This document shows positions 35,114-42,315 of a DNA stretch of 50,070 bases, one piece after another. Position numbers and translations under genes: made by a program. The DNA lies in assembly GCA_017461245.1 (NCBI GenBank), contig JAFTYW010000010.1:1-50070 (forward strand), written 5' to 3'. Under the pieces are notes generated by a model. It made no database searches, had not been told where the DNA came from, and saw only the letters and a list, made by a program, of their open reading frames with translations. How positions within the stretch are numbered: position 1 is the first letter of the stretch; each line of letters starts with the position of its first letter. The DNA comes from Oscillospiraceae bacterium (GTDB lineage: Bacteria > Bacillota > Clostridia > Oscillospirales > Ruminococcaceae).

Positions 35114-36580
35114 ATGAAAAATCATTTTGATGTTTTAATTATCGGAACAGGTGCTGCAGGTCTTTACGGTGCGCTTCATATCTCTCCTGAGATGAGTGTT
35201 CTTTCTGTCTGCAAAGGCGAGATTTTGCTCAGTAACAGTGATCTTGCTCAGGGAGGCATTGCCGCTGTAACTCTTGATGAGGATAAATATGAATATCATA
35301 TTGAAGACACAATGATTGCAGGCGGTTATGCCAATAACCCGGAATCTGTTTACGAGCTTATTACCGAGGGTCCTAAGGATGTTATGAATCTTGCGAGGCT
35401 TGGTGTTGAGTTTGATAAGAATGAGGACGGAAGCTATAATATGACCCTTGAGGGTGGTCACTCTCTGCCCAGAATCCTTCACCGCAAGGATTCGACAGGT
35501 AATGCTATTGTAACTACCTTGTCCAAGGTTGTGAGCAAGCTTCCTAACGTTACTATTTCTGAAAACACTCAGGTTATAAAACTCGTTAAAGAGGGTGGAA
35601 TGTTCTTTGCGACTCTGCTTATAGGGCAGGAGCAAAGTGTTGTTTCTGCTGATTATGTTCTTATGGCAACGGGAGGAATCGGCAGAGTTTACGAATACAC
35701 AACCAACTCAAAGATTGCGACGGGTGACGGAATTGTACTGGCTCATAAGATGGGCGCCGTTGTTGAAAATATGCATTTGATACAGTTCCATCCTACTGCA
35801 TTTGCTCATGAGGATAGGGAAAGACTGCTTATTTCTGAGTCTGTAAGAGGCGAGGGAGCATATCTTTTAAACTGTAATTTTGAGCGATTTATGCACAATT
35901 ATGATGAGCGTTGCGAGCTTGCTCCGCGTGATGTTGTTTCAAAGTGCATTATGCAGGAAGAAAAGAAAACCGGCAGTAATAAATTCTACCTTAATATTTC
36001 GCACGAGGACCCTAAGTTTGTTATAGACCGTTTCCCGATGCTTTATGAAAAGCTTAAGGCAGAGGGCTTTGATATGACACGCGACAACATTCCTGTTTAT
36101 CCTTGCCAGCACTATCTTATGGGTGGAATCCGCGTTGATTTAAATGGTCAGACAACTATTGAGGATCTTTATGCTGCGGGCGAATGTACCCATAGTGGCG
36201 TTCATGGAAATAACCGCCTTGCAAGTAACTCGCTTCTTGAGGCTGTTGTTTTTGGCAGAATGGCTGCCCTTGAAATTAATAGGAAGTTTAAAGAAAACGG
36301 TAAAAAAGCGCCTGTTTCTGAACCTGCTGATATGATAGAAAAGTGCGGAAACACGCCGCTTCCTCACGGTTACAGAACAAAGATAAGGCACCTCTTGCAA
36401 AAGGGCTTTTATGTTGTGCCTGATGTTGAGGCGGCTAAAAATTCTATAAATGAGGTTAAAGAAATCCAAAAGATTTTGGAAAATAAGGATTTTGTAATCT
36501 CGAGAGATCTTGTTGAAGCAAGAAATACCGCAATAATTGCTAACATTATTCTTAATGATGTTATAAATGCTAATTCTTAA
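35114..36580 (+). CDS. nadB: L-aspartate oxidase
   Basis: A flavoprotein that oxidises aspartate to iminoaspartate, the first step of de novo NAD synthesis. The 488-residue protein has an FAD-binding N-terminus (VLIIGTGAAGLYGALHI), SDLAQGGIAAV, GGHSLPRILHRKDSTG, HLIQFHPTAF, and HSGVHGNNRLASNSLLEAV. The start at 35114 is chosen because AAGAGGAC lies upstream and the fold begins at once; the longer frame from 35048 covers the promoter region. It is followed by nadC after 12 bases; nadA is not in the window. Confidence 0.95.
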   Translation: MKNHFDVLIIGTGAAGLYGALHISPEMSVLSVCKGEILLSNSDLAQGGIAAVTLDEDKYEYHIEDTMIAGGYANNPESVYELITEGPKDVMNLARLGVEFDKNEDGSYNMTLEGGHSLPRILHRKDSTGNAIVTTLSKVVSKLPNVTISENTQVIKLVKEGGMFFATLLIGQEQSVVSADYVLMATGGIGRVYEYTTNSKIATGDGIVLAHKMGAVVENMHLIQFHPTAFAHEDRERLLISESVRGEGAYLLNCNFERFMHNYDERCELAPRDVVSKCIMQEEKKTGSNKFYLNISHEDPKFVIDRFPMLYEKLKAEGFDMTRDNIPVYPCQHYLMGGIRVDLNGQTTIEDLYAAGECTHSGVHGNNRLASNSLLEAVVFGRMAALEINRKFKENGKKAPVSEPADMIEKCGNTPLPHGYRTKIRHLLQKGFYVVPDVEAAKNSINEVKEIQKILENKDFVISRDLVEARNTAIIANIILNDVINANS

Positions 36581-36592
36581 AGGAGCTTATAA

Positions 36593-37429
36593 ATGAAATT
36601 ACCGCAGTTTTATGTTGATGACATTATAAAAAGAGCAATTACTGAGGATATAAACTACCTTGACGCCACAACCGATTATCTGATTGACGAAAATGCAAAA
36701 ACAGAGGCATACTTTGTATCAAAGGATGAAGGCGTTCTTTGCGGCATTGAAATTGCTATGAGAGTCTTTGAGCTTCTTGATGATAAGGTTGAGTATACTT
36801 TGCATAAAAAAGACGGAGACACCGTTTCTAAGGGCGATTTGATTGCCGAAATGAGCGGAAACACCGCGGCTCTGTTGAAGGGCGAGAGAACTGCATTAAA
36901 TCTCCTGCAGCATATGTCTGGTATTGCTACAGCAACAAACCGCTGCGTAAAACTTGTTGAGGGAACCGGCGCAGCCGTTGCTGAAACAAGAAAGACACTT
37001 CCCGGACTTCGTGCTCTTCAGAAATATGCCGTAACAGTCGGCGGCGGAAAAAATCACCGCTACAATCTCAGCGATGCGGCTATGCTCAAGGACAATCATA
37101 TTGATGCCTGCGGATCTATCAAAAACGCTGTTGCTGCTTTCCGCAGTAAGACTGGTCATATGATCAAAATCGAGGTCGAAGTCAGAGATTTTGACGAGCT
37201 CAATGAGGCTCTTGAGGCGGGCGCAGATGTTATTATGCTCGATAACATGAGCTGCGAGCAGATGACCGAGGCCGTTAAAATAATCGCAGGCAGAGCTAAA
37301 ACCGAAGCATCAGGTAATATAACCCTTAATAATATTGCAGAGGTTGCTAAAACCGGCGTTGATGTTATAAGCCTCGGCGCTTTAACTCATTCAGTAAAAG
37401 CTTTTGATATCTCGATGAAAATTAAATAA
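36593..37429 (+). CDS. nadC: Nicotinate-nucleotide pyrophosphorylase (carboxylating)
   Basis: Converts quinolinate and PRPP to nicotinate mononucleotide in NAD synthesis. The 278 residues show LKGERTALNLLQHMSGIAT, ETRKTLPGLRALQKYAV, GGGKNHRYNLSDAAMLKDNH and EVEVRDFDEL, ending with the GVDVISLGALTHS phosphate site. AAAGGAGC upstream supports the start. It is the second gene of a nadB-nadC operon ending at a terminator. Confidence 0.96.
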   Translation: MKLPQFYVDDIIKRAITEDINYLDATTDYLIDENAKTEAYFVSKDEGVLCGIEIAMRVFELLDDKVEYTLHKKDGDTVSKGDLIAEMSGNTAALLKGERTALNLLQHMSGIATATNRCVKLVEGTGAAVAETRKTLPGLRALQKYAVTVGGGKNHRYNLSDAAMLKDNHIDACGSIKNAVAAFRSKTGHMIKIEVEVRDFDELNEALEAGADVIMLDNMSCEQMTEAVKIIAGRAKTEASGNITLNNIAEVAKTGVDVISLGALTHSVKAFDISMKIK

Positions 37430-37430
37430 A

Positions 37431-37469
37431 ACAAAAACCGATAGCAAAATGCTATCGGTTTTCTTTTTT
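37431..37469. terminator. Bidirectional terminator between nadC and dnaI
   Basis: AAACCGATAGCA (37435-37446) pairs with TGCTATCGGTTT (37450-37461) around AAA, with T-rich runs on both strands. It serves the convergent nadBC and dnaD-dnaI transcripts. Confidence 0.92.
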
Positions 37470-38439
37470 ATAAGCCTTTTTTCTTTAAAATACGAATATC
37501 GTTTCCGCAGAATCTTAAATGTTCGTAGCAACCAAGAAGCCTTGAGGCAATCCTGTCGCTGTAGCGCTGGGAAATTTCAGAGGGAGTAAGATTTGCGGTG
37601 ATTATAGTGGGCTTTTCCTCTAAAATTCGTGTATTTACAATGTTGTAGAGCGCTGAAATAGTAAACGAGGTTGTGAATTCGGCTCCTAAATCGTCAATTA
37701 CAAGAAGATCGCAGGATAAAATGTTTTCAATGCTTTGCTCGGACTTTTCTTGATTAAAGCGCTGCTTTTCAAGAGAAGTAAAAAGGTCGGGAGCAGACAT
37801 ATAAACAACGTTAAAGCCTTTTCGCTGGACTGTTTTAGCAATAGCAAGAGAAATATGCGTTTTTCCTATTCCTGTTCCGCCGAAAAGCAATAGGTTAGGG
37901 GAGGAATGCGAAAACTCCTCAGAATACTGCTTGCAGTTTTCAAAAATGCTCTGCATTATGTCGTGGCAGGGAATGTTACCGAGCATTTCAGGGTAGTATT
38001 TTAAATCAAAGGTATCAAAGGGATTTGGCTCGCCCGAGCAGATCTCTTTTTCTCTTTCAAGCGAGTTTATTACTTCGATCAAGCATTCGCAGGGCATAGC
38101 ATCAACAAAGCCGGAATCGTTACACTTTTTGCATGCGTAGTTTATATCAAGAAAATCCTTTGAAAATCCGTTTTGCGAGAGCAGATCTTTTTTTCTTTCA
38201 ATGAGTGCGTTGTTTCGCTCCTTGATTTTGTTAAGCGAGGTGGTAAAATCGCCTTTGTGACTCAAAACCTCTCTTGATATCATAGAGCCTGAAAGAGAAA
38301 GTTCGCTGTCAATTTCTTTAAGCTCGGGGATCTTATCATAAGCTATTTTCTTGTTTTCTTCAAAAATGCTTATAGCAGATTTTCTGCGGCCGCTTACGAT
38401 TTCGCCCGCCTGTTTTAGTAATTCTATGGAATACTTCAT
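37468..38439 (-). CDS. dnaI: DnaI-like helicase loader (AAA+ ATPase)
   Basis: A 323-residue AAA+ protein of the DnaC/DnaI family, which loads the replicative helicase. The N-terminal half is helical with a zinc-binding cluster (CKKCNDSGFVDAMPCEC, ~100-116). The C-terminal ATPase has Walker A GGTGIGKTHIS, Walker B CDLLVIDDLGAE, and a sensor/arginine finger region (TANLTPSEISQRYSDRIASRL). It is translated 18 bases after the DnaD-like gene, so the two replication-restart proteins form an operon. Confidence 0.88.
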   Translation of the reverse strand: MKYSIELLKQAGEIVSGRRKSAISIFEENKKIAYDKIPELKEIDSELSLSGSMISREVLSHKGDFTTSLNKIKERNNALIERKKDLLSQNGFSKDFLDINYACKKCNDSGFVDAMPCECLIEVINSLEREKEICSGEPNPFDTFDLKYYPEMLGNIPCHDIMQSIFENCKQYSEEFSHSSPNLLLFGGTGIGKTHISLAIAKTVQRKGFNVVYMSAPDLFTSLEKQRFNQEKSEQSIENILSCDLLVIDDLGAEFTTSFTISALYNIVNTRILEEKPTIITANLTPSEISQRYSDRIASRLLGCYEHLRFCGNDIRILKKKGL

Positions 38440-38457
38440 TTAAATGTCCTTTCAAGC

Positions 38458-39492
38458 TTACTTTTTCTTGGAAAGATTGGGAACGGTATAATCTGAAAAA
38501 CCGTCAAATTCCTGCGCATCGAAGGTTTTGTTAACAGAGTCGTTTTGCCTGTTTTTTTCGTTTTCTTCAACATCACGCGGAGTCTTAATATCCTTGTCGT
38601 ACCAGCTCAATAAAATCTTGTTTATGTAGGGGAAACTGAGCTTCGCAGTGTTATCAAGGCACATTTCATAAGCAAGCTTTAGCATTTCAATGCTAAACTG
38701 CCATTTATCAAGCCAGACCGAAACAAATTCCTTTTGCTTTGTTGTTAAATTTCTGTCGTGAATACCAAAAGCGGACTTAACAAGATACTCGTTGTTTTTT
38801 TCGGTGATCAAAGCTTTTATGTGATCTTCAACGGCTTTGTGGGTGTCGATGCCTTGGTCAGCCCAACTGTATGCTGTTTTTTCGATAAAGCGCATGTTTG
38901 CCTTATCAATAGAGATGCAGTATTCGATCAGCATAACGATTATATCAGCGGGAAGTCCAGCGTAATCAAACATTGAAACTAAAACTGAAATCTCGCTTTG
39001 GTTTAAAAATCTCCCAAACAAGCGCTCGGTTTCAGAAACAAGCCATTTAAGCTCATCTGCACTTTCAATTCTTTTAGATAGCTCAAAGCCCGAAAGACGA
39101 ACAGGATCATTCGTTCTGATTTTAATATTCTTATTTACACTGATTTCGGCCTCTTTTTTAGGTGCGTCGATAACCTTTTGAATAAGCGGCTTATCTGAAA
39201 AAACAGCCTTAGGTACTTCTACAGTTCCCTTTTCGGCAGGGGAGAGTACGGCATCGTTTTTAGAAATAACTGAATGTTCTGCCCAGAAGTCAATAGCATC
39301 AGCAACATTAGATTCTGAAACTCCTGAGATCTCGCTTATCTCTTTTTCAGACAAATTATTCCCTGCGTATGCAAGCAAAACAAGAAGAACTTTAATAAAA
39401 TCCTCTTTAGCGAGCTTTATGTATTTTTCAACAACACTGTTTGGAATGGCAAATATTTTATTCCATTCGCCGAGCTCGAGTTTGTAACTCAT
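38458..39492 (-). CDS. DnaD-like replication initiation protein
   Basis: A 344-residue protein with an N-terminal winged-helix region (~30-80, LLVLLAYAGNNLSEKEISE) and a C-terminal DnaD domain (LNQSEISVLVSMFDYAGLP, MRFIEKTAYSWADQGI). A second similar helical unit follows (LTTKQKEFVSVWLDKWQF, PYINKILLSWYDKDI), so the domain may be duplicated. DnaD-family proteins act with DnaB and DnaI-type loaders at origins and restart sites. Located beside dnaI, which supports this role. The start at 39492 is near the left end of a 408-bp gene-free stretch. Confidence 0.85.
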   Translation of the reverse strand: MSYKLELGEWNKIFAIPNSVVEKYIKLAKEDFIKVLLVLLAYAGNNLSEKEISEISGVSESNVADAIDFWAEHSVISKNDAVLSPAEKGTVEVPKAVFSDKPLIQKVIDAPKKEAEISVNKNIKIRTNDPVRLSGFELSKRIESADELKWLVSETERLFGRFLNQSEISVLVSMFDYAGLPADIIVMLIEYCISIDKANMRFIEKTAYSWADQGIDTHKAVEDHIKALITEKNNEYLVKSAFGIHDRNLTTKQKEFVSVWLDKWQFSIEMLKLAYEMCLDNTAKLSFPYINKILLSWYDKDIKTPRDVEENEKNRQNDSVNKTFDAQEFDGFSDYTVPNLSKKK

Positions 39493-39540
39493 TTTATCAA
39501 TCCTTAATTAGTTTTGAAGGGGTAGGGGTCAATATTTAAC

Positions 39541-39549
39541 ATTATAACA
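39541..39549 (-). promoter_or_regulatory. Extended -10 promoter of the dnaD-dnaI operon
   Basis: On the minus strand TGTTATAAT (39549-39541), an extended -10 of the TGn type, lies 48 bp before the DnaD-like start. The -35 region is poor, as is usual for extended -10 promoters. Confidence 0.5.
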
Positions 39550-39620
39550 TACATTTCTAAAATAGTGTAGTTATTTTTTTATTTGTTTTTGTGACTTTTT
39601 ACAATGTGATATGATTTTTC

Positions 39621-39671
39621 ACTTTAAAATAGTGGTTTAAAAACACGTAATATACTTTAAACTGTGGTTTA
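39621..39671. repeat. Direct repeat pair
   Basis: ACTTTAAAATAGTGGTTTA (39621-39639) and ACTTTAAACTGTGGTTTA (39654-39671) differ by one base insertion and one substitution. They lie just left of the TTTACATAATT cluster and overlap its first copy. Confidence 0.7.
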
Positions 39672-39848
39672 CATAATTTAGTTTACATAATTATTGTGAG
39701 GTTTACATAATTACCTTGATGTAAATTCTGTAATAATGACGAAATTGTAGAAAATGCGTCTGTTGCCTTGAAAATTAACAAAAAATGTATTATTATTTAT
39801 AGTACAAACAGAATAGTTCTGTTTTACATAATTTTTCTTTACATATAT
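39668..39848. repeat. TTTACATAATT repeat cluster (iteron-like)
   Basis: Perfect 11-bp copies start at 39668, 39682, 39702 and 39823. A variant TTTACATATAT starts at 39838 and an inverted partial copy (ATGTAAAT) lies at 39719-39726. The first three start 14 and 20 bases apart. The density is above what AT-rich sequence alone would suggest. Confidence 0.75.
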
Positions 39849-39869
39849 TCTTTTCACCGTTCATATATT
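39842..39869 (+). promoter_or_regulatory. Candidate sigma-E-type promoter of spoIIM
   Basis: CATATATT (39842-39849) and CATATATT (39862-39869) are separated by 12 bp, 31 bp before the spoIIM start. The -10 resembles the sigma-E consensus CATAYANT, and spoIIM is sigma-E controlled in Bacillus. The -35 box overlaps the last TTTACAT repeat. Confidence 0.4.
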
Positions 39870-39900
39870 TGTATAAAAAATGTGAGCAAAGGTGATTGGG

Positions 39901-40521
39901 ATGAAAAGAATTATAAGGACAAGCGCTCTCAAAAACGGTTTATTTTCTCATAACCGTTTTTTTATTTCTGTATTTTGGCTTATTGGAGTCGGTATTTTGC
40001 TCGGCTCAGCCGCAGCTGGAATGTTCTCAGACTATGAAAATTCCTTTGTAAATGGCGTCTGGCAGGCTTATTTTTTAAAACGAGAAACAGGGAGTATATT
40101 CTCCTGCTTTGTCGGAACAATTTCTTCCTCGTTTTTAACTTTAGCGCTGTCTTATTTGCTCGGGCTTTGTGCTATAGGAACGCCGTTTTTGTACTTAACA
40201 CTTGTTTTTGACTCTGTTGGAAAAGGTCTTGTTTTCGGCTTTTTATACCTGCAATATGGCTTTTTGGGTATTTTAAAATCAGTTGTTTTTTTACTTCCTC
40301 AAAATGTTCTTATCTGTCTTTTGTTTGTCTATGCGATTAACTTTTCGGTTAAAATGTCGAAGCAGATGTACTGCCTTTTATCTGATGACAAAATAACTGT
40401 TGATTACCATCTGAATTTTAAGAAATACAATCAAAAATATCTGTTTTTCGGCTTTTGTTTGGTTTTAATAAGCGCATTTGATGCGCTTATGTCACGATTT
40501 ACTTATTTAATTACAAAATAA
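39901..40521 (+). CDS. spoIIM: Stage II sporulation protein M
   Basis: A membrane protein that, with SpoIID and SpoIIP, drives septal peptidoglycan thinning and engulfment. The 206 residues hold about five hydrophobic helices, with the family-type pattern GVGILLGSAAAGMF, SCFVGTISSSFLTLALSYLL, GLCAIGTPFLYLTLVF and a final helix after the basic LNFKKYNQKYLFF. The start at 39901 is preferred because AAAGGTGAT lies just upstream; GTG 39892 is inside that site. It is 24 bases before xerD, the same pair as in many Clostridia. Confidence 0.82.
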   Translation: MKRIIRTSALKNGLFSHNRFFISVFWLIGVGILLGSAAAGMFSDYENSFVNGVWQAYFLKRETGSIFSCFVGTISSSFLTLALSYLLGLCAIGTPFLYLTLVFDSVGKGLVFGFLYLQYGFLGILKSVVFLLPQNVLICLLFVYAINFSVKMSKQMYCLLSDDKITVDYHLNFKKYNQKYLFFGFCLVLISAFDALMSRFTYLITK

Positions 40522-40545
40522 AAATTTAGGAAAGGAAGTGTTTAT

Positions 40546-41436
40546 ATGTTTGATATGCTCCAAGAATATAAAGTGTATCTGAAAGACAAGCTTTGCGTTT
40601 CAAAGAGTACCTATGATGCTTATGTGCGCGATGTTTCGTCATTTTTAAGCTATGTAGACATTTCCGTTTCACACGATATCCGCGATGTCAGAGAAAATGA
40701 TCTTGAGGGCTTTAAAAAAGCGCTTGAAAAGTGCGGAAAATCGCCGGCAACTGTAAACCGCAGCTTTGCATCTGTTAAGAGTTTTTACCGCTTTTTGCGC
40801 GTTGCTGGAATTGCTAGTTATGACCCAACAGAGAAATTTCACGCTGTAAAGCAAGAAAAAAAGCTTCCCACAATTCTTTCTGGTAAAGAAGTGGACAAGC
40901 TTTTAAAAATTCCCGATGTAAACACCCCTAAGGGTTGTAGAGATAAGGCTATGCTTGAGCTTCTGTATGCAACGGGAATGAGGGTTTCTGAGCTTATTGA
41001 TTTGAATCTTGACGATATTCAGATTAATAGAAGCGTTGTATCCTGCCGAAGCGGAAATGTGATAAGGAGTATTCCTATTTATTCCGCGGCAAAAAATGCT
41101 GTCAGAGATTATTTACTGAGAGTCTATCCATATTATTCACAAAACGATAATAACGCTCTGTTCATAAATATGAACGGCACAAGGCTTACAAGACAAGGCT
41201 TTTGGAAGATAGTTAAGCAGTATGCCGACGAGCTTGGGTTGAAGGTTGAGATAACACCGCACACACTTCGCCATTCGTTTGCGGCGCATCTTATCGAAAA
41301 CGGGGCAAGTGTTGAGGATGTTAAGGAAATGCTTGGTCACGCAGACATTGCATCAACGCAAATTTATGCACAAATTGTAAACAATCGGTTTAAAGATACA
41401 TACAACCGTTGCCATCCGCGCGCAAAGAGTGTATAA
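40546..41436 (+). CDS. xerD: Tyrosine recombinase XerD
   Basis: Resolves chromosome dimers at dif with XerC-type partners. The 296 residues have an N-terminal SAM-like core-binding domain (~1-85) and a catalytic domain with Arg in YATGMRVSELIDL, TPHTLRHSFAAHL (His and Arg), MLGHADIASTQIYAQ (second His and the nucleophile Tyr). The length is typical of XerC/D rather than phage integrases. Located after spoIIM. Confidence 0.92.
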   Translation: MFDMLQEYKVYLKDKLCVSKSTYDAYVRDVSSFLSYVDISVSHDIRDVRENDLEGFKKALEKCGKSPATVNRSFASVKSFYRFLRVAGIASYDPTEKFHAVKQEKKLPTILSGKEVDKLLKIPDVNTPKGCRDKAMLELLYATGMRVSELIDLNLDDIQINRSVVSCRSGNVIRSIPIYSAAKNAVRDYLLRVYPYYSQNDNNALFINMNGTRLTRQGFWKIVKQYADELGLKVEITPHTLRHSFAAHLIENGASVEDVKEMLGHADIASTQIYAQIVNNRFKDTYNRCHPRAKSV

Positions 41437-41467
41437 TAACGGTAAAAAGTAGCTTTGGAGGAAAGAA

Positions 41468-42271
41468 ATGGGTAATTTTTTAGGAGGAATGTTTGATCCT
41501 ACGAGGGAAGGCCCCGGGGTTTCAAAGGATGGTCCTCAGAAAAAAAGATTTTTTCTGTTTTTTGAAATCTATTTCAGAAAATTCACGAAAATCGTTCTTT
41601 TGAATTTAATATATGTGCTTGTATGCTTGCCGATTGTAACGATCGGTCCCGCTACAGCGGCTATGGCGTACTGTATGAGAAACTTTACAAGGGAAGAGCA
41701 TGCCGATATTTCCGACTTTTTTGACCAGTTTAAAAAGAATTTCTGGCAGTCGCTTTTAGTCAGCATAATTCAGTTTGTTTGCTTTGTTGTAATTGGATTT
41801 GGATTGTTTTTCTATTACAGTCTTATGTCGCAGGGCAATGTTTTTGGATTTTTCGGCTTCTGCGTAGCGCTGATGGCGGCAGTTTTGTTTGTGTTTATGT
41901 CTTATTACATTTATATGCTGATAGTAACCTTCAAGCAAACCCTTCGTCAGCTTATTAAAAACTCGTTCTTGTTCGCATTTCTTGGCTTGGGAAGAAACAT
42001 TATAACAACCATTATTCTTGTTCTTATTTACGGGTGGTTTGCAATTTACGGAGTTCTTCCTACAATTATGCCGCTGTTTGACCCGAATTTCCCCGCATCG
42101 CTTGATGCCGCAAGTCTTGCTCTTGCAATGTATCTTGTATTTCTTCCATCCCTTACCTCACTTATTGTAAATTTCAATATTTATCCTTGCGTTAAAAAGT
42201 TTATGCTTGATCCTGCAATGGCTGAGATTGAAAAGCAAAGACAAGAGGAAGAAGCAATTTTCGAAGACTAA
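41468..42271 (+). CDS. YesL-like (DUF624) membrane protein
   Basis: A 267-residue protein with about five membrane helices (IVLLNLIYVLVCLPIVTIG, LLVSIIQFVCFVVIGFGLFF, VALMAAVLFVFMSYYIYML, NIITTIILVLIYGWFAIYG, ALAMYLVFLPSLTSLIV). The N-terminal FFLFFEIYFRKFTKIVLLN and GPATAAMAYCMRNFTREEH match the DUF624 family, of unknown function, often beside sugar-transport genes. Here it follows xerD and is followed by a terminator. The end is acidic (EIEKQRQEEEAIFED). Confidence 0.8.
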   Translation: MGNFLGGMFDPTREGPGVSKDGPQKKRFFLFFEIYFRKFTKIVLLNLIYVLVCLPIVTIGPATAAMAYCMRNFTREEHADISDFFDQFKKNFWQSLLVSIIQFVCFVVIGFGLFFYYSLMSQGNVFGFFGFCVALMAAVLFVFMSYYIYMLIVTFKQTLRQLIKNSFLFAFLGLGRNIITTIILVLIYGWFAIYGVLPTIMPLFDPNFPASLDAASLALAMYLVFLPSLTSLIVNFNIYPCVKKFMLDPAMAEIEKQRQEEEAIFED

Positions 42272-42281
42272 ATTTAAAATA

Positions 42282-42314
42282 AAAAGAGCCTAACCGATTC
42301 GGTTAGGCTCTTTT
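42282..42314. terminator. Bidirectional terminator
   Basis: AAAAGAGCCTAACCGA pairs with TCGGTTAGGCTCTTTT, one of the longest perfect stems in the window (16 bp). It separates the convergent yesL-like and pbp1A genes. Confidence 0.93.
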
Positions 42315-42315
42315 G

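Larger units (their letters stand above)
39493..39900. other. 408-bp AT-rich gene-free stretch with repeats
   Basis: Between divergent dnaD-like and spoIIM genes. No convincing protein or RNA gene was seen. It contains an extended -10 box for the dnaD operon, a pair of ~18-bp direct repeats (39621 and 39654), a cluster of TTTACATAATT elements (39668-39848), and a possible sigma-E promoter for spoIIM. A short open frame at 39768-39953 overlaps spoIIM and has no coding features. Confidence 0.8.

Noticed and set aside
39668-39848. DnaA boxes or a replication origin
   Set aside because: The repeat matches the DnaA box at only six of nine positions and the usual dnaA/dnaN neighbours are absent.
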